DNA from: an uncultured Clostridia bacterium
Lineage (GTDB): Bacteria; Bacillota; Clostridia; Christensenellales; UBA1242
DNA length: 37,152 nt
Assembly: GCA_944360075.1 (NCBI GenBank)
Contig: CALVTE010000011.1
Location: 1-37,152 of the forward strand
Direction: 5' to 3'
Shown here: one piece after another, positions 16,009-23,424 of the stretch
How the letters are laid out: each line of letters opens with the position of its first letter
Numbering within the stretch: the stretch's first letter is position 1
The notes under the pieces: generated by a model
What the model was told of the DNA's origin: nothing
Databases searched by the model: none
The model's input: only the letters and a program-made list of their open reading frames with translations
Program-made: the position numbers and the translations under genes

Positions 16009-17346
16009 ATGAAAAAGAAGTTTTTAAAATTATTCACAATGATTTTTGCGGCTGCTCTGCTTTTCACAGGTTGCACGGTGGCCAGAAATGTTGTTGACGA
16101 AAATGGCAACCCTTATTATTTTGAAGAGGTCAAACATTTTGGCGGACAGGTTGTTCAAATTGGCAGTCATCTCTTTTTTGCAAACGGCTATAGCGATTCT
16201 TCTGCAGAAGAATTTGACTACAACGAGGCCAGCAAAACAGGCTATCTTGCTTACATCAATTTGTCAGAGCCTTTCACTTTTGATGAAGACGCCACCGACA
16301 CAAAAAATTCCAGCCCGCTCGGCAGCGAAAAAGTTTCAGACAGGTTTGTCGGCTATCAAAATCAAGATATGTTTGTTTACGGCTCTTATATTTATCTGAC
16401 TTCAACCAACACTCACAAAACAGGCGAACTTGAAAACGACTATAGCAGAGTCTCTCTTTTCAGGATGAAATTCAACGAAAACAAACTGCAAGAGATATGC
16501 ACCACAAGATATGACGAAAATTCTCAGATCAGTGTGCAAAAAGGCTCTGACGGCAACTATTACTATGTGATTTGCGCGCAAAATGACCAAGAGGAATATC
16601 AGATTTCTTCCATCAAAATTGGCGATGAGCTTGGCAAGCAGACTGTTCTTGCTGAAAATATTGAAAGTTATGCTATGGCAGACGAAAATTCAACCTTGAA
16701 AAACGTTGTCTACACAAAGACGAATGACAAAGACGAAATGGAAATCAAAGCAGTGGACTTTGCAAACGGGCAAACGTCTTCTTACTCACTTCAACAATCG
16801 GCCGAAATCACCTTGCTCGACAGAGTGGGCGACAGAGTTTTCTATAGCGCCGACACCGACATCACAGATGTTGAAGTTTATCAAAAAGACATAACCAAAG
16901 CAAACAATTTTGATGCAAGTGGCAGGTTCTATTCAGACGATTCTATCTCAAATGTTATGGCCACAGAAGAAGGGTTTGCTTTTATCACTGGAAACGGGTC
17001 GCTAGTGTATAAAACACTAAACGGTCAGAGCAAAGTTTTGCTTTCTTCAGGCACCACTTTTGATGTTTTGTTTGAAGATAACGGTTGGATTTACTATTCC
17101 ACTTCAACCGACATCAACAGAATTGGGGTTTTGAGCGGCGAGAGCGAAAATGTTGTTTCTATGACGTCAATCATTTCTGGCGCTTACGGACTCAGCGATG
17201 GCTACATCTATTTCTTTGCTCAAATCGAGCAAGAGCAGAGCGATTCTGAAAGTGAAGAGAGTGAAGAAACTGACGAAAATTATTATCTCTATCGAGCAGC
17301 TCTCTCTGGCGACGGCGGCTGTCAGTTGATAGGCAAAAGCAAGTAG
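16009..17346 (+). CDS. Lipoprotein with a beta-propeller-like (DUF5050-type) body
   Basis: 445 residues from the ATG at 16009 (GGAG 8 nt upstream; the ATG at 15997 would place that GGAG inside the gene). Signal peptide MKKKFLKLFTMIFAAALLFTGC with a clear lipobox (LFTGC) predicts a lipid-anchored surface protein. The body has repeated beta segments of the form 'W/V-hydrophobic-YYSTSTDINRIGVLSGE' and 'GSDGNYYYVICAQND', as in DUF5050-like propellers. An acidic Ser/Glu run (EQEQSDSESEESEETDE) near the C-terminus may be a flexible loop. Ligand and role unknown. Confidence 0.82.
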   Translation: MKKKFLKLFTMIFAAALLFTGCTVARNVVDENGNPYYFEEVKHFGGQVVQIGSHLFFANGYSDSSAEEFDYNEASKTGYLAYINLSEPFTFDEDATDTKNSSPLGSEKVSDRFVGYQNQDMFVYGSYIYLTSTNTHKTGELENDYSRVSLFRMKFNENKLQEICTTRYDENSQISVQKGSDGNYYYVICAQNDQEEYQISSIKIGDELGKQTVLAENIESYAMADENSTLKNVVYTKTNDKDEMEIKAVDFANGQTSSYSLQQSAEITLLDRVGDRVFYSADTDITDVEVYQKDITKANNFDASGRFYSDDSISNVMATEEGFAFITGNGSLVYKTLNGQSKVLLSSGTTFDVLFEDNGWIYYSTSTDINRIGVLSGESENVVSMTSIISGAYGLSDGYIYFFAQIEQEQSDSESEESEETDENYYLYRAALSGDGGCQLIGKSK

Positions 17347-17377
17347 CTGATTTGACAACTTCCTCTAGCAGACAAAG

Positions 17378-17389
17378 TTTTCGACAAAA
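17378..17389 (-). promoter_or_regulatory. Candidate Spo0A-binding site (0A box)
   Basis: TTTTGTCGAAAA on the minus strand fits the 0A-box consensus TTTTGTCGAAA. It lies about 115 nt before the spo0A start. A looser relative, TTTGTCGCAAAA, occurs at about 17468. Since the first lies before the upstream gene's terminator, a role in spo0A autoregulation is uncertain. Confidence 0.35.
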
Positions 17390-17401
17390 TTCTACAAAAA
17401 C

Positions 17402-17446
17402 AATCATAACTCGGCAAAAAATGGCAGGGGTTATGATTTTTTTTTA
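17402..17446 (+). terminator. Terminator of the lipoprotein gene
   Basis: AATCATAAC (17402-17410) pairs with GTTATGATT (17430-17438) around a 19-nt loop and runs into a long T tract. Confidence 0.72.
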
Positions 17447-17503
17447 CAAAAAATTGTGTTATCTTTTATTTGTCGCAAAAAAAGAGCGAGAAAGGAGTGT
17501 AAA

Positions 17504-18244
17504 ATGGAAAACAAAATAAAAATTTTCTTAGCAGACAATTCAGAAGATAAAACACTTGAAAAATACTTTTACGAAAGCCAAAAGTTTGACCTTGTTGGCA
17601 CAAGCGTTGTGGGGCAAGATGTTGTCAAAGAAGTTGTGCAGAAAAAACCTGACGTGCTTGTTCTTGAAATCATGTTGTCGGGCATGGACGGCTTTATGGT
17701 GCTTTCTTCGCTTAAAAAACAGATGAAAGAAAATTTGCCAAAAGTCATCTTCATCTCAAGTCTGTCTCACAGCGGGTTTGTTTCAAAAGCCATCAAAGAG
17801 GGGGCAAGCTATTTTATGGTCAAGCCGATTATGCCTGAAAACTTGGCCGAGAGAATTGAAAATGTTTTGGAAGAAAAGTCGGTTGAGAGCAAGGAAGAAA
17901 AACAGCTCGACGAAAAAATTTCCAACATCTTTATCAGCATTGGAATCCCTGCACATATCAAAGGCTATCAATTTTTGAGAGAAGCGGTCAAACTTGCAGT
18001 GGAAGAGCCTGAAATTATTGGCTCTATCACCAAAAAGCTTTATCCAACAATCGCGGAAAAATTTGAAACAAGTTCGTCAAAGGTTGAAAGGGGGATGCGT
18101 CATGCAATCGAAGTTGCGTGGAACAGGGGAAAGATTGAAAACATAAACACTCTTTTCGGGCTTAAAATTTACAGCAGCAACGAAAAACCAACAAATGGAG
18201 AGCTTATTGCATTGATTGCCGACAAAATGATTATGGAAGGCTAA
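17504..18244 (+). CDS. spo0A: Sporulation response regulator Spo0A, phosphoacceptor Asp replaced by Glu
   Basis: 246 residues from the ATG at 17504 (AAAGGAG 7 nt upstream). Residues 1-125 are a receiver domain. Residues 140-246 are the Spo0A DNA-binding domain, with GIPAHIKGYQFLREAV, ITKKLYPTIAEKFETSSSKVERGMRHAIEVAWNRG (two adjoining segments) and KPTNGELIALIADK. Spo0A is the master regulator of sporulation and is normally activated by phosphorylation of Asp in VLDI. Here that position is Glu55 (VLVLEIML), and the second acidic-pocket residue is Asn12 (ADN instead of ADD). Ser replaces Pro after the site. Lys107 is kept. This suggests phosphorylation-independent or constitutive activity. Confidence 0.93.
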   Translation: MENKIKIFLADNSEDKTLEKYFYESQKFDLVGTSVVGQDVVKEVVQKKPDVLVLEIMLSGMDGFMVLSSLKKQMKENLPKVIFISSLSHSGFVSKAIKEGASYFMVKPIMPENLAERIENVLEEKSVESKEEKQLDEKISNIFISIGIPAHIKGYQFLREAVKLAVEEPEIIGSITKKLYPTIAEKFETSSSKVERGMRHAIEVAWNRGKIENINTLFGLKIYSSNEKPTNGELIALIADKMIMEG

Positions 18245-18271
18245 ATAGTTTGAGAAAATGACAAAATAGTG

Positions 18272-18277
18272 TAAAAT
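18272..18277 (+). promoter_or_regulatory. -10 element of the Smr gene promoter
   Basis: TAAAAT at 18272-18277 preceded at 16 nt by TTGAGA (18250-18255). The ribosome site GGCGGAG follows before the ATG at 18294. Confidence 0.5.
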
Positions 18278-18293
18278 ATAGGCGGAGAAATTT

Positions 18294-18632
18294 ATGTGGA
18301 TTGTTGATTTGAAAAAAAATTCTCCGCCGCTTGATGTGGCGCTTGCGCAACTTGAAATCGAAATTGAACAGGCATCTTTTGCAGGAGAAAAAGTTTTGAA
18401 AGTTTTGCACGGCTATGGCTCCCACGGCAAAGGCGGAGTAATTTTGACTCACTGCCGAAAACAGCTTAGCGGCATGAAAAAACAAAAAAAGATTGACGAC
18501 TTTTTCTTTGGCGAGAAGTGGAATGTTTTTGACCAAACAACAAAAAAGTTGATTTTGCAAAACAAATCTCTTGCCGACGATGAAGACTTAAACAAAAACA
18601 ATCCGGGAATAACAATCGTGGTTTTAAAATAG
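18294..18632 (+). CDS. Smr domain protein
   Basis: 112 residues. An N-terminal VDLKKNSPPLDVALAQLEIEIEQA helix and the segment VLKVLHGYGSHGKGGVI match the Smr fold (DLHG-like start and V.IIHGxGxGxL core) found alone or at the end of MutS2, where it acts as a nuclease or nucleic-acid binder. The usual first DLHG is DLKK here, so nuclease activity is doubtful. GGAG lies 8 nt before the ATG. It ends directly in a hairpin terminator. Confidence 0.8.
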   Translation: MWIVDLKKNSPPLDVALAQLEIEIEQASFAGEKVLKVLHGYGSHGKGGVILTHCRKQLSGMKKQKKIDDFFFGEKWNVFDQTTKKLILQNKSLADDEDLNKNNPGITIVVLK

Positions 18633-18674
18633 TTTTCTTTTAGATTTGCCTAAAAGAAAATTTTTTATTATAAT
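18633..18674 (+). promoter_or_regulatory. Terminator hairpin overlapping the promoter of the next gene
   Basis: TTTTCTTTTAG (18633-18643) pairs with CTAAAAGAAAA (18650-18660), followed by TTTTTT, ending the Smr gene. The -35 of the next gene, TTGCCT (18646-18651), lies in the hairpin loop. The -10 TATAAT (18669-18674) follows 17 nt later and only 6 nt before an ATG. Confidence 0.75.
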
Positions 18675-18680
18675 ATCTTT

Positions 18681-19517
18681 ATGATGTGCACAGACTGCCC
18701 AAGGTTTTGCAAGGTTAACAGAAACATAGAAAAAGGTTTTTGCGGTGCGCAAAACAAAATTGTTGTGGCAAAAATAATAGAAAATTTTACGTGGGAAGAG
18801 CCTTGTATTTCTGGCAAGAAGGGCACTCTTGCCATCTTTTTTGCTGGCTGCAACCTTAAGTGCAGTTATTGCCAAAATTTCAAAATTTCGCACTCTCTTG
18901 TTGGGCAAGAGTTTTCACCAGAGCAGTTCAGGCAAAAGATTGAGAGCTATCAACTAGAAAAGTATTCAGCCATTGAACTTATCACACCAACGCATTTTTC
19001 ATCTCTTCTATCGCTTTCTTTTGAAAATTTTTGCAGCCCCATCCCTATTGTTTGGAACAGCAGCGGCTACGAAAACGAGCAGACCATTGAAAAAATTGCA
19101 AAGTTTGTTGATGTGTTTTTGCCCGACTTTAAGTATGCCGACAACATTTTGGCGCAAAAACTTTCCTTTGCTCCAAACTATTTTGAAAGGGCAAAAGAAG
19201 CCATTGCTTTGATGGCAAAACTCAAGCCCAACATCTGGCAAGAAGGGGTTTTGAAGAGTGGCGTGCTTATCAGGCATCTTGTGCTGCCGCAAAACGTAAA
19301 AAATAGTTTGGACGTTCTTGACGCAATCAAACAAATTGTTGACAAGCCTTTTGTTTCTATCATGAGTCAGTTCACTCCCTTTGGCAAACCTTTTGATAGA
19401 GCGCTATTGCCTTTGGAATACAAAATTGTGCTCAGCCACGCTCAAAAAATAGGCCTTAACGAAGGCTACATGCAAGACTTTTCAAGTGCAAAAACTGAAT
19501 TTGTTCCAAATTTTTAG
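18681..19517 (+). CDS. PflX-type radical SAM protein
   Basis: 278 residues. The start CTDCPRFCKVNR...GFCG is the Cys-rich N-terminal signature of the PflX (COG1313) family. It is followed by the radical SAM cluster motif GCNLKCSYCQN near residue 57. Members resemble PFL activases but their target is unknown; a link with the pfl operon 6 kb away is only a guess. There is no Shine-Dalgarno. The -10 TATAAT ends 6 nt before the first ATG (18681), so the mRNA is probably leaderless. A second ATG follows immediately. Confidence 0.88.
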   Translation: MMCTDCPRFCKVNRNIEKGFCGAQNKIVVAKIIENFTWEEPCISGKKGTLAIFFAGCNLKCSYCQNFKISHSLVGQEFSPEQFRQKIESYQLEKYSAIELITPTHFSSLLSLSFENFCSPIPIVWNSSGYENEQTIEKIAKFVDVFLPDFKYADNILAQKLSFAPNYFERAKEAIALMAKLKPNIWQEGVLKSGVLIRHLVLPQNVKNSLDVLDAIKQIVDKPFVSIMSQFTPFGKPFDRALLPLEYKIVLSHAQKIGLNEGYMQDFSSAKTEFVPNF

Positions 19518-19529
19518 CCCGCAAAATGA

Positions 19530-19558
19530 TTGACCTTGGCTTAGATTTTGTTTATACT
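19530..19558 (+). promoter_or_regulatory. Promoter of the small membrane protein gene
   Basis: TTGACC (19530-19535), a 17-nt spacer and TATACT (19553-19558), about 20 nt before the ATG. Confidence 0.75.
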
Positions 19559-19578
19559 ATAAGTGACTAGGGGGAAAT

Positions 19579-19890
19579 ATGAAAACTTCTCGAGAAGAAA
19601 AAATGAAAAACAGATTGAATTTAAGTCGCGGTTTGGCAATTTTTGCCACCTTGTGCGTGGCTGCAAGCGTGATTATGTATTTCGTGGGCGTCATCAATCC
19701 TTGGTATTGCCTTATTATAGAAAGCTACTTTATCGGCATCGTCTTTTTGCTTAACACATCGGTGCAAGAAATCAAACACGGCGAGCCTTTGCCTATCATC
19801 AACGCCATTTTTGGGTTTATCTTTTTTGTGGGAGCAATCTTCCTGATTTCTTACGGTTTTGCAGCAGGCTTTTTGACTTTGAATTTCTAA
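19579..19890 (+). CDS. Small membrane protein of unknown function
   Basis: 103 residues with a basic N-terminus (MKTSREEKMKNRLNLSR) and three hydrophobic segments at about 17-38, 42-60 and 72-100. A short hydrophilic loop, VQEIKHGEPLP, precedes the third. TAGGGGG precedes the ATG. No family recognised. It ends before a bidirectional terminator that also serves the converging fibre-like gene. Confidence 0.75.
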   Translation: MKTSREEKMKNRLNLSRGLAIFATLCVAASVIMYFVGVINPWYCLIIESYFIGIVFLLNTSVQEIKHGEPLPIINAIFGFIFFVGAIFLISYGFAAGFLTLNF

Positions 19891-19896
19891 ACAAAA

Positions 19897-19921
19897 AAAA
19901 CGCTTTATCACAAAGCGTTTT
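19897..19921. terminator. Bidirectional terminator
   Basis: AAAACGCTTT (19897-19906) pairs with AAAGCGTTTT (19912-19921) around ATCAC, with A and T runs on both sides. Confidence 0.85.
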
Positions 19922-20933
19922 ATTTTTTTATACCTTCAATCCGATAAACAAAAAAGTTTGCATCACTTGTGCCTGTCACGCCAGTAAACGCTCCTGTGGC
20001 GGCAGCGTAGGTGTATCTTGCATAGGCGCCAACTTGAAAACGATTGAGCAAAGGCTCAACTGCAAACATAATTTTCATCACGCAAAGCACCACAGGATTC
20101 GCGCCTGCTGCAAACAGAGTGATGTCGGAGAGTTTGCGGTTGTGCACTCTTACCTCTTGCACGCAGTTTGAACTATAAAGTCTGGCATATATTCTTATAG
20201 TGTGATAGGGCGAAAAATCAAAAGTAAAAAACTTTGTTCCTCCCATTCCACTTGTAAAACCACGGTTTATGGCGGAGTCTGTGCTATACATATCATAAAT
20301 CACTTCGCTCTGCTCAAGTTTTGCACTTGCAATTTGGCCTTCAAGCGATTGCAGAGTTGTCGAAAGGTTGCCGACGCTTTGACTGAGCGACGAAATTGTT
20401 TGAGTTTGCGACTGCACCAACCCCTCAAGCTGCTCGACATCGCCTTCAAGCCCATTTATTTTTGTGGCAGACTGCGCGGCCTGATTTGAAATCAAAACCA
20501 CATCATCGCTCAGCGAATTTGCTGTGTTCAAGGCTTGCGCGGCATTGGCGCTGATTGTGGTGAGCGAGTTTGAAAGTTGCAAAACAGAACCTGAGTTTTG
20601 GTCGACCGCTTGGCTTATGGTGGTCAAAGATTGGTCGATATCATCAATTTCGCCTTCCACAGAAGAAAGGTCTTGCTGTATGGTGGAAAGTGCTGAGCTT
20701 AAACTTTGCACTGAACTGTTTGCCGCAGATGCCATGTCAGAAGTTGTCTGCATCTGTGACTGCAAGGTTTCAATCTGTTCAAGCTGCGAGTTTAGCTGCT
20801 GTTTTATCTCTGTCAGTTGAGCGCTGCCAGAACTTGAAATCAACTCTTCAAGTTTGGGCAAGACTTTTTTTATCAGATACCAAACTTCTTTTTTCAATTT
20901 TTCAAGGTCGTCAAAAATATTGCTTAAATTCAT
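19920..20933 (-). CDS. Long coiled-coil protein with a fibre-tip-like C-terminal domain
   Basis: 337 residues, no signal peptide. Residues 1-35 are a basic amphipathic start. Residues 36-205 are Ser/Gln/Leu-rich heptads (LSSALSTIQQDLSSVEGEIDD and similar), a coiled coil. Residues 206-337 are a compact beta-rich domain (IYDMYSTDSAINRGFTSG ... FFVYRIEGIKK). This layout is like phage tail-fibre or receptor-binding proteins, in which a trimeric coil carries a C-terminal binding domain, but no other phage gene is near. The Shine-Dalgarno AAAAAGGAGT forms one arm of a hairpin with an upstream ACTCCTTTTT. It follows the SH3-like gene on the same strand. Confidence 0.75.
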   Translation of the reverse strand: MNLSNIFDDLEKLKKEVWYLIKKVLPKLEELISSSGSAQLTEIKQQLNSQLEQIETLQSQMQTTSDMASAANSSVQSLSSALSTIQQDLSSVEGEIDDIDQSLTTISQAVDQNSGSVLQLSNSLTTISANAAQALNTANSLSDDVVLISNQAAQSATKINGLEGDVEQLEGLVQSQTQTISSLSQSVGNLSTTLQSLEGQIASAKLEQSEVIYDMYSTDSAINRGFTSGMGGTKFFTFDFSPYHTIRIYARLYSSNCVQEVRVHNRKLSDITLFAAGANPVVLCVMKIMFAVEPLLNRFQVGAYARYTYAAATGAFTGVTGTSDANFFVYRIEGIKK

Positions 20934-20938
20934 AAAAA

Positions 20939-20967
20939 ACTCCTTTTTTGTTATTGTAAAAAGGAGT
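20939..20967 (-). terminator. Terminator-like hairpin containing the Shine-Dalgarno of the fibre-like gene
   Basis: On the minus strand ACTCCTTTTT (20967-20958) pairs with AAAAAGGAGT (20948-20939) and is followed by TTTTTT and the ATG. It ends the SH3-like gene and hides the ribosome site of the next gene, the same design as at 8302-8320. Confidence 0.7.
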
Positions 20968-20977
20968 CAAGGCAAAT

Positions 20978-21574
20978 TCAATCTTTACTGCCAGATTTTT
21001 TCTTTTTCTTTTTGATAAACAGCAGCGACAAAATGATGGTTGCAACCGCCACAATGATTGTTATGCCAACAATCAGAGTTGCGCTTATGCCGTCAGGTTC
21101 AATGTCTGCTTTTAACATATAGCCGTTGTAAAGGCCGCCATCTTCCAAAACAATTTGCACGGCCACAAAATCTTCTTCAGAGTCAAACCCTTGGTATAAA
21201 AACACTCTTTGGCCTGCGGAGGCTTTGTAAGATGTTGGCTCAAAATTCATGTTGTAAATGGTGGCCTTTTCTGCTCTGACAGCACCGTTGAAAGAAGGAT
21301 AAAGTTCAAAATCGCCTTCTTTGGCAATGTAGTATTTATAAACGTAACCAATTTGCTGCTCTGCCGTTTGCACAAGGGCAAAATCTTCTTCTTCAACAAG
21401 CAGGGTTAATTTTTGGCCAAATTCAAGGATTAAATCTACGCCGTCTTCAGTCACCTTTTCGCTTTCAAAAGAAGGGCTCTGATAAAGATGGCACGACGAA
21501 GCAATCACTTCAACAGGTGTTAAACTGATGGCAAAGGCTGAAAAAAACATACACACAGAAAGAAGAAAACTCAT
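20978..21574 (-). CDS. Exported, membrane-anchored protein with SH3-like domains
   Basis: 198 residues from the ATG at 21574. A signal sequence (MSFLLSVCMFFSAFAISL) is followed by two beta-rich repeats of SH3b appearance: HLYQSPSFESEKV...GQKLTLLVEEEDFALVQT..IGYVYKYYI, and a second from about residue 95 (ATIYNMNF...GQRVFLYQGF...FVAVQIV...GYMLKADI). A C-terminal TM helix (ATLIVGITIIVAVATIILSLLFI) and a Lys-rich tail anchor it. SH3b domains often bind cell-wall peptides. The frame is open to a TTG at 21592, but a promoter -10 box lies there; the ATG 6 nt after that box suggests a leaderless mRNA. Confidence 0.78.
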   Translation of the reverse strand: MSFLLSVCMFFSAFAISLTPVEVIASSCHLYQSPSFESEKVTEDGVDLILEFGQKLTLLVEEEDFALVQTAEQQIGYVYKYYIAKEGDFELYPSFNGAVRAEKATIYNMNFEPTSYKASAGQRVFLYQGFDSEEDFVAVQIVLEDGGLYNGYMLKADIEPDGISATLIVGITIIVAVATIILSLLFIKKKKKKSGSKD

Positions 21575-21580
21575 AAGAAA

Positions 21581-21609
21581 ATTATCACACAAACAAACAA
21601 AATTGTCAA
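21581..21609 (-). promoter_or_regulatory. Promoter of the SH3-like gene
   Basis: On the minus strand TTGACA (21604-21609), a 17-nt spacer and GATAAT (21581-21586), which ends 6 nt before the ATG. A DnaA-box cluster lies immediately upstream. Confidence 0.75.
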
Positions 21610-21615
21610 GAAAAG

Positions 21616-21680
21616 CAAAAAAAAGTTATCCACATTTTTCCAAAAAATTGTGGATAAAATGTGGATAACTCTGTGGATAA
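21616..21680 (-). promoter_or_regulatory. Cluster of four consensus DnaA boxes forming an operon terminator
   Basis: TTATCCACA occurs four times with no mismatch: 21626-21634 on the plus strand, and 21649-21657, 21660-21668 and 21672-21680 on the minus strand. The last three start 11 and 12 bp apart, about one helical turn. Two of the boxes sit in a perfect 15-bp inverted repeat (21624-21638 with 21656-21670). Read on the minus strand, this ends in eight T, so it also looks like the terminator of the operon that stops at 21716. It lies just upstream of the SH3-like gene promoter. Confidence 0.85.
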
Positions 21681-21715
21681 GTCTGAAATTTTGTTTTTTT
21701 AGCAGTTATACGGCT

Positions 21716-22627
21716 TTATTCAGCTCTTTGTTCGTCGTTTTCACGCTCTGCTTCTGCCAATTTTTTGAGTTTGACAAGGTTTGTTTTTGCAGCAGCAATG
21801 TCTTTGATATAATCTTTTGACATCTTGCCAGCAGCTTGCAAACGATCGATTGCCGCATCAAAAAGATCGATTTTTTGCTCAAGCCAGCCAAGCAAATCTT
21901 CAATGTCGTCGTCATATACAATGACAAGACGATTTTTCACCAGACTTGATTTGGATTTATCATAACAATAGCCATATTGCTTTACCAGAGTGCGGACATT
22001 GAGATCTTTTACCATATTCTTAGTCTTCTCAATCAAAAGTTTTCCTAATTTTGAAATATCTTGGGCTATGTTTTCGCCAACTTGGCAAACTCGGTGTGAC
22101 AGACCATCCAAAAAAGCAAACTTTTTGCCAATCACAGCAAGAGCTCTTTCCAAACTTTCAAAATATTGTATTGAGTCAGCCAAATCTTTGTCAAGACTAT
22201 CAACTGCTTGCTGATGGAATGCAACAAGATTCTTTGCGTCTTCATAAAACAACAACTTTTTGTCTTTTTCAGTAATACCATCATAGAGCTTTTCAATCTC
22301 TTCGGAATACGGCTTTGGCACTATTTCAGTGATACGTGATATTTCAGCTCTATTTTTTTCAATTTCGTTTATTTTCGAAACAATATCGGCGCCAGGATTT
22401 TCTTCTATTTCATCTGCAATCGATTGATTAGCTTTGTGCATAATTTGGATAGAGAAGCCTCCTGCCTCTAACCGCAAAACTGCAATATGGTCTAGCGCTT
22501 TAATATATTCGTCAGAATATTTATTGATCTTATTTGATTCCACCAAGGCATCAACATAAGCGTACAATTTTCTTAAATCTGGAAGACCTTCATACAATTC
22601 TTCATTCAATTTTTTGTTTTTATTCAC
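21716..22627 (-). CDS. Unrecognised helical protein, last gene of the six-gene operon
   Basis: 303 residues from the GTG at 22627, chosen because AAAAAGGAG lies 9 nt upstream (the frame is open to a TTG at 22660). It is predicted almost entirely helical, with a Lys-rich start (NKNKKLNEELYEG), no signal peptide and no membrane segment. Notable stretches are YSDEYIKALDHIAVLRLEAG, AFLDGLSHRVCQVGENIAQD and a C-terminal helix ending in acidic residues. No domain is recognised. It overlaps the previous gene by 8 nt and ends before the DnaA-box terminator. Confidence 0.8.
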   Translation of the reverse strand: MNKNKKLNEELYEGLPDLRKLYAYVDALVESNKINKYSDEYIKALDHIAVLRLEAGGFSIQIMHKANQSIADEIEENPGADIVSKINEIEKNRAEISRITEIVPKPYSEEIEKLYDGITEKDKKLLFYEDAKNLVAFHQQAVDSLDKDLADSIQYFESLERALAVIGKKFAFLDGLSHRVCQVGENIAQDISKLGKLLIEKTKNMVKDLNVRTLVKQYGYCYDKSKSSLVKNRLVIVYDDDIEDLLGWLEQKIDLFDAAIDRLQAAGKMSKDYIKDIAAAKTNLVKLKKLAEAERENDEQRAE

Positions 22628-23402
22628 TTTCTTCTTCTCCTTTTTCTGGTTTTGCGCCAATTTCTTCCAAATACGAAATAGCTTGGCTTAGCCTTGATTC
22701 ACATTTTTTCAAATACGAAACGACATTGACAAATTTTTCCAAATCTTTTTTTGAAAAATCTGCTTCTTGCAGTGCTGAAGCTAGTTCTGCAAATTTCGGC
22801 AAAAATATGTTTATAGCTTTCAAGTTTTCCTCGCCGCATGTGAGGCAACAGTCAAGCAATTCTTGTTTCAACTGTGGTGTTTCTTGCTGTTTTACAAAAT
22901 ACGAAGCAGTTGGAATCGGCAAATCTGTAGGGCTTAAAATTGTCTCCGGGAAGCAAGTAGAAAATCTTAAAGGAAACTGCTTGACAAACTTGTTTGCTTT
23001 TTTCAAAAATTTTGTATAGTCATTTGATGATGTCTTCCTGCAAAGGTCTTGAGCTTTTTTGTTACAAAGCAGCCCTTTGAAATAGTGATATGAAAGAATT
23101 ACAAAATTATCAAAGGCTTTTGTTGCAGAAAAAAACATAGGCCTAAATTCTTTTGAACGCACAAACGTTATTTCGTCATCTTGATTTATAAAGCGATTGA
23201 GTGAGAAATCTGCGATATACATCAATTCTGTATATGCATCCACAAAAGCTGTTTCAATCTCGTTTAAAGGGCCATCTTGGGTTTTGCGCAATTCGTTTAA
23301 ATGGTTATATGCTTTTTCATATGGTTTCAAAAGTGCGCAGATTTTATATAAGTCTTCTTTCTCAATAGTTGCAATACTTTTGAAAGGGTTTTTTATTGTC
23401 AT
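22620..23402 (-). CDS. Unrecognised helical protein of the operon
   Basis: 260 residues, predicted all-helical, cytosolic. It begins MTIKNPFKSIATIEKEDLYK and has a short Pro-rich break (FPETILSPTDLPIPTASYF) near residue 150-170, which probably separates two helical bundles. It contains six Cys (for example CCLTCG), unusual for this operon. The C-terminus is acidic (EKGEEESE). AAAGGAG lies 6 nt before the ATG. The stop overlaps the start of the next gene, so the two are likely coupled in translation. No family recognised. Confidence 0.8.
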   Translation of the reverse strand: MTIKNPFKSIATIEKEDLYKICALLKPYEKAYNHLNELRKTQDGPLNEIETAFVDAYTELMYIADFSLNRFINQDDEITFVRSKEFRPMFFSATKAFDNFVILSYHYFKGLLCNKKAQDLCRKTSSNDYTKFLKKANKFVKQFPLRFSTCFPETILSPTDLPIPTASYFVKQQETPQLKQELLDCCLTCGEENLKAINIFLPKFAELASALQEADFSKKDLEKFVNVVSYLKKCESRLSQAISYLEEIGAKPEKGEEESE

Positions 23403-23424
23403 ATTTTTTCTCCTTTATTTTGTT

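Noticed and set aside
18681..19517. A direct PflB activase role for the second radical SAM protein
   Set aside because: The Cys-rich start fits the PflX family rather than PflA, and the true activase is fused next to pflB.
19920..20933. A prophage at the fibre-like gene
   Set aside because: No integrase, terminase, capsid or other tail genes in the window; a single fibre-like gene is not evidence for a prophage.
21626..21680. The 21.6-kb DnaA-box cluster as the main origin
   Set aside because: It lacks an obvious AT-rich unwinding region of its own and is far from dnaA, while the dnaA-dnaN gap has both boxes and an AT-rich stretch. Kept as a secondary DnaA site, but genome-wide skew could reverse this.
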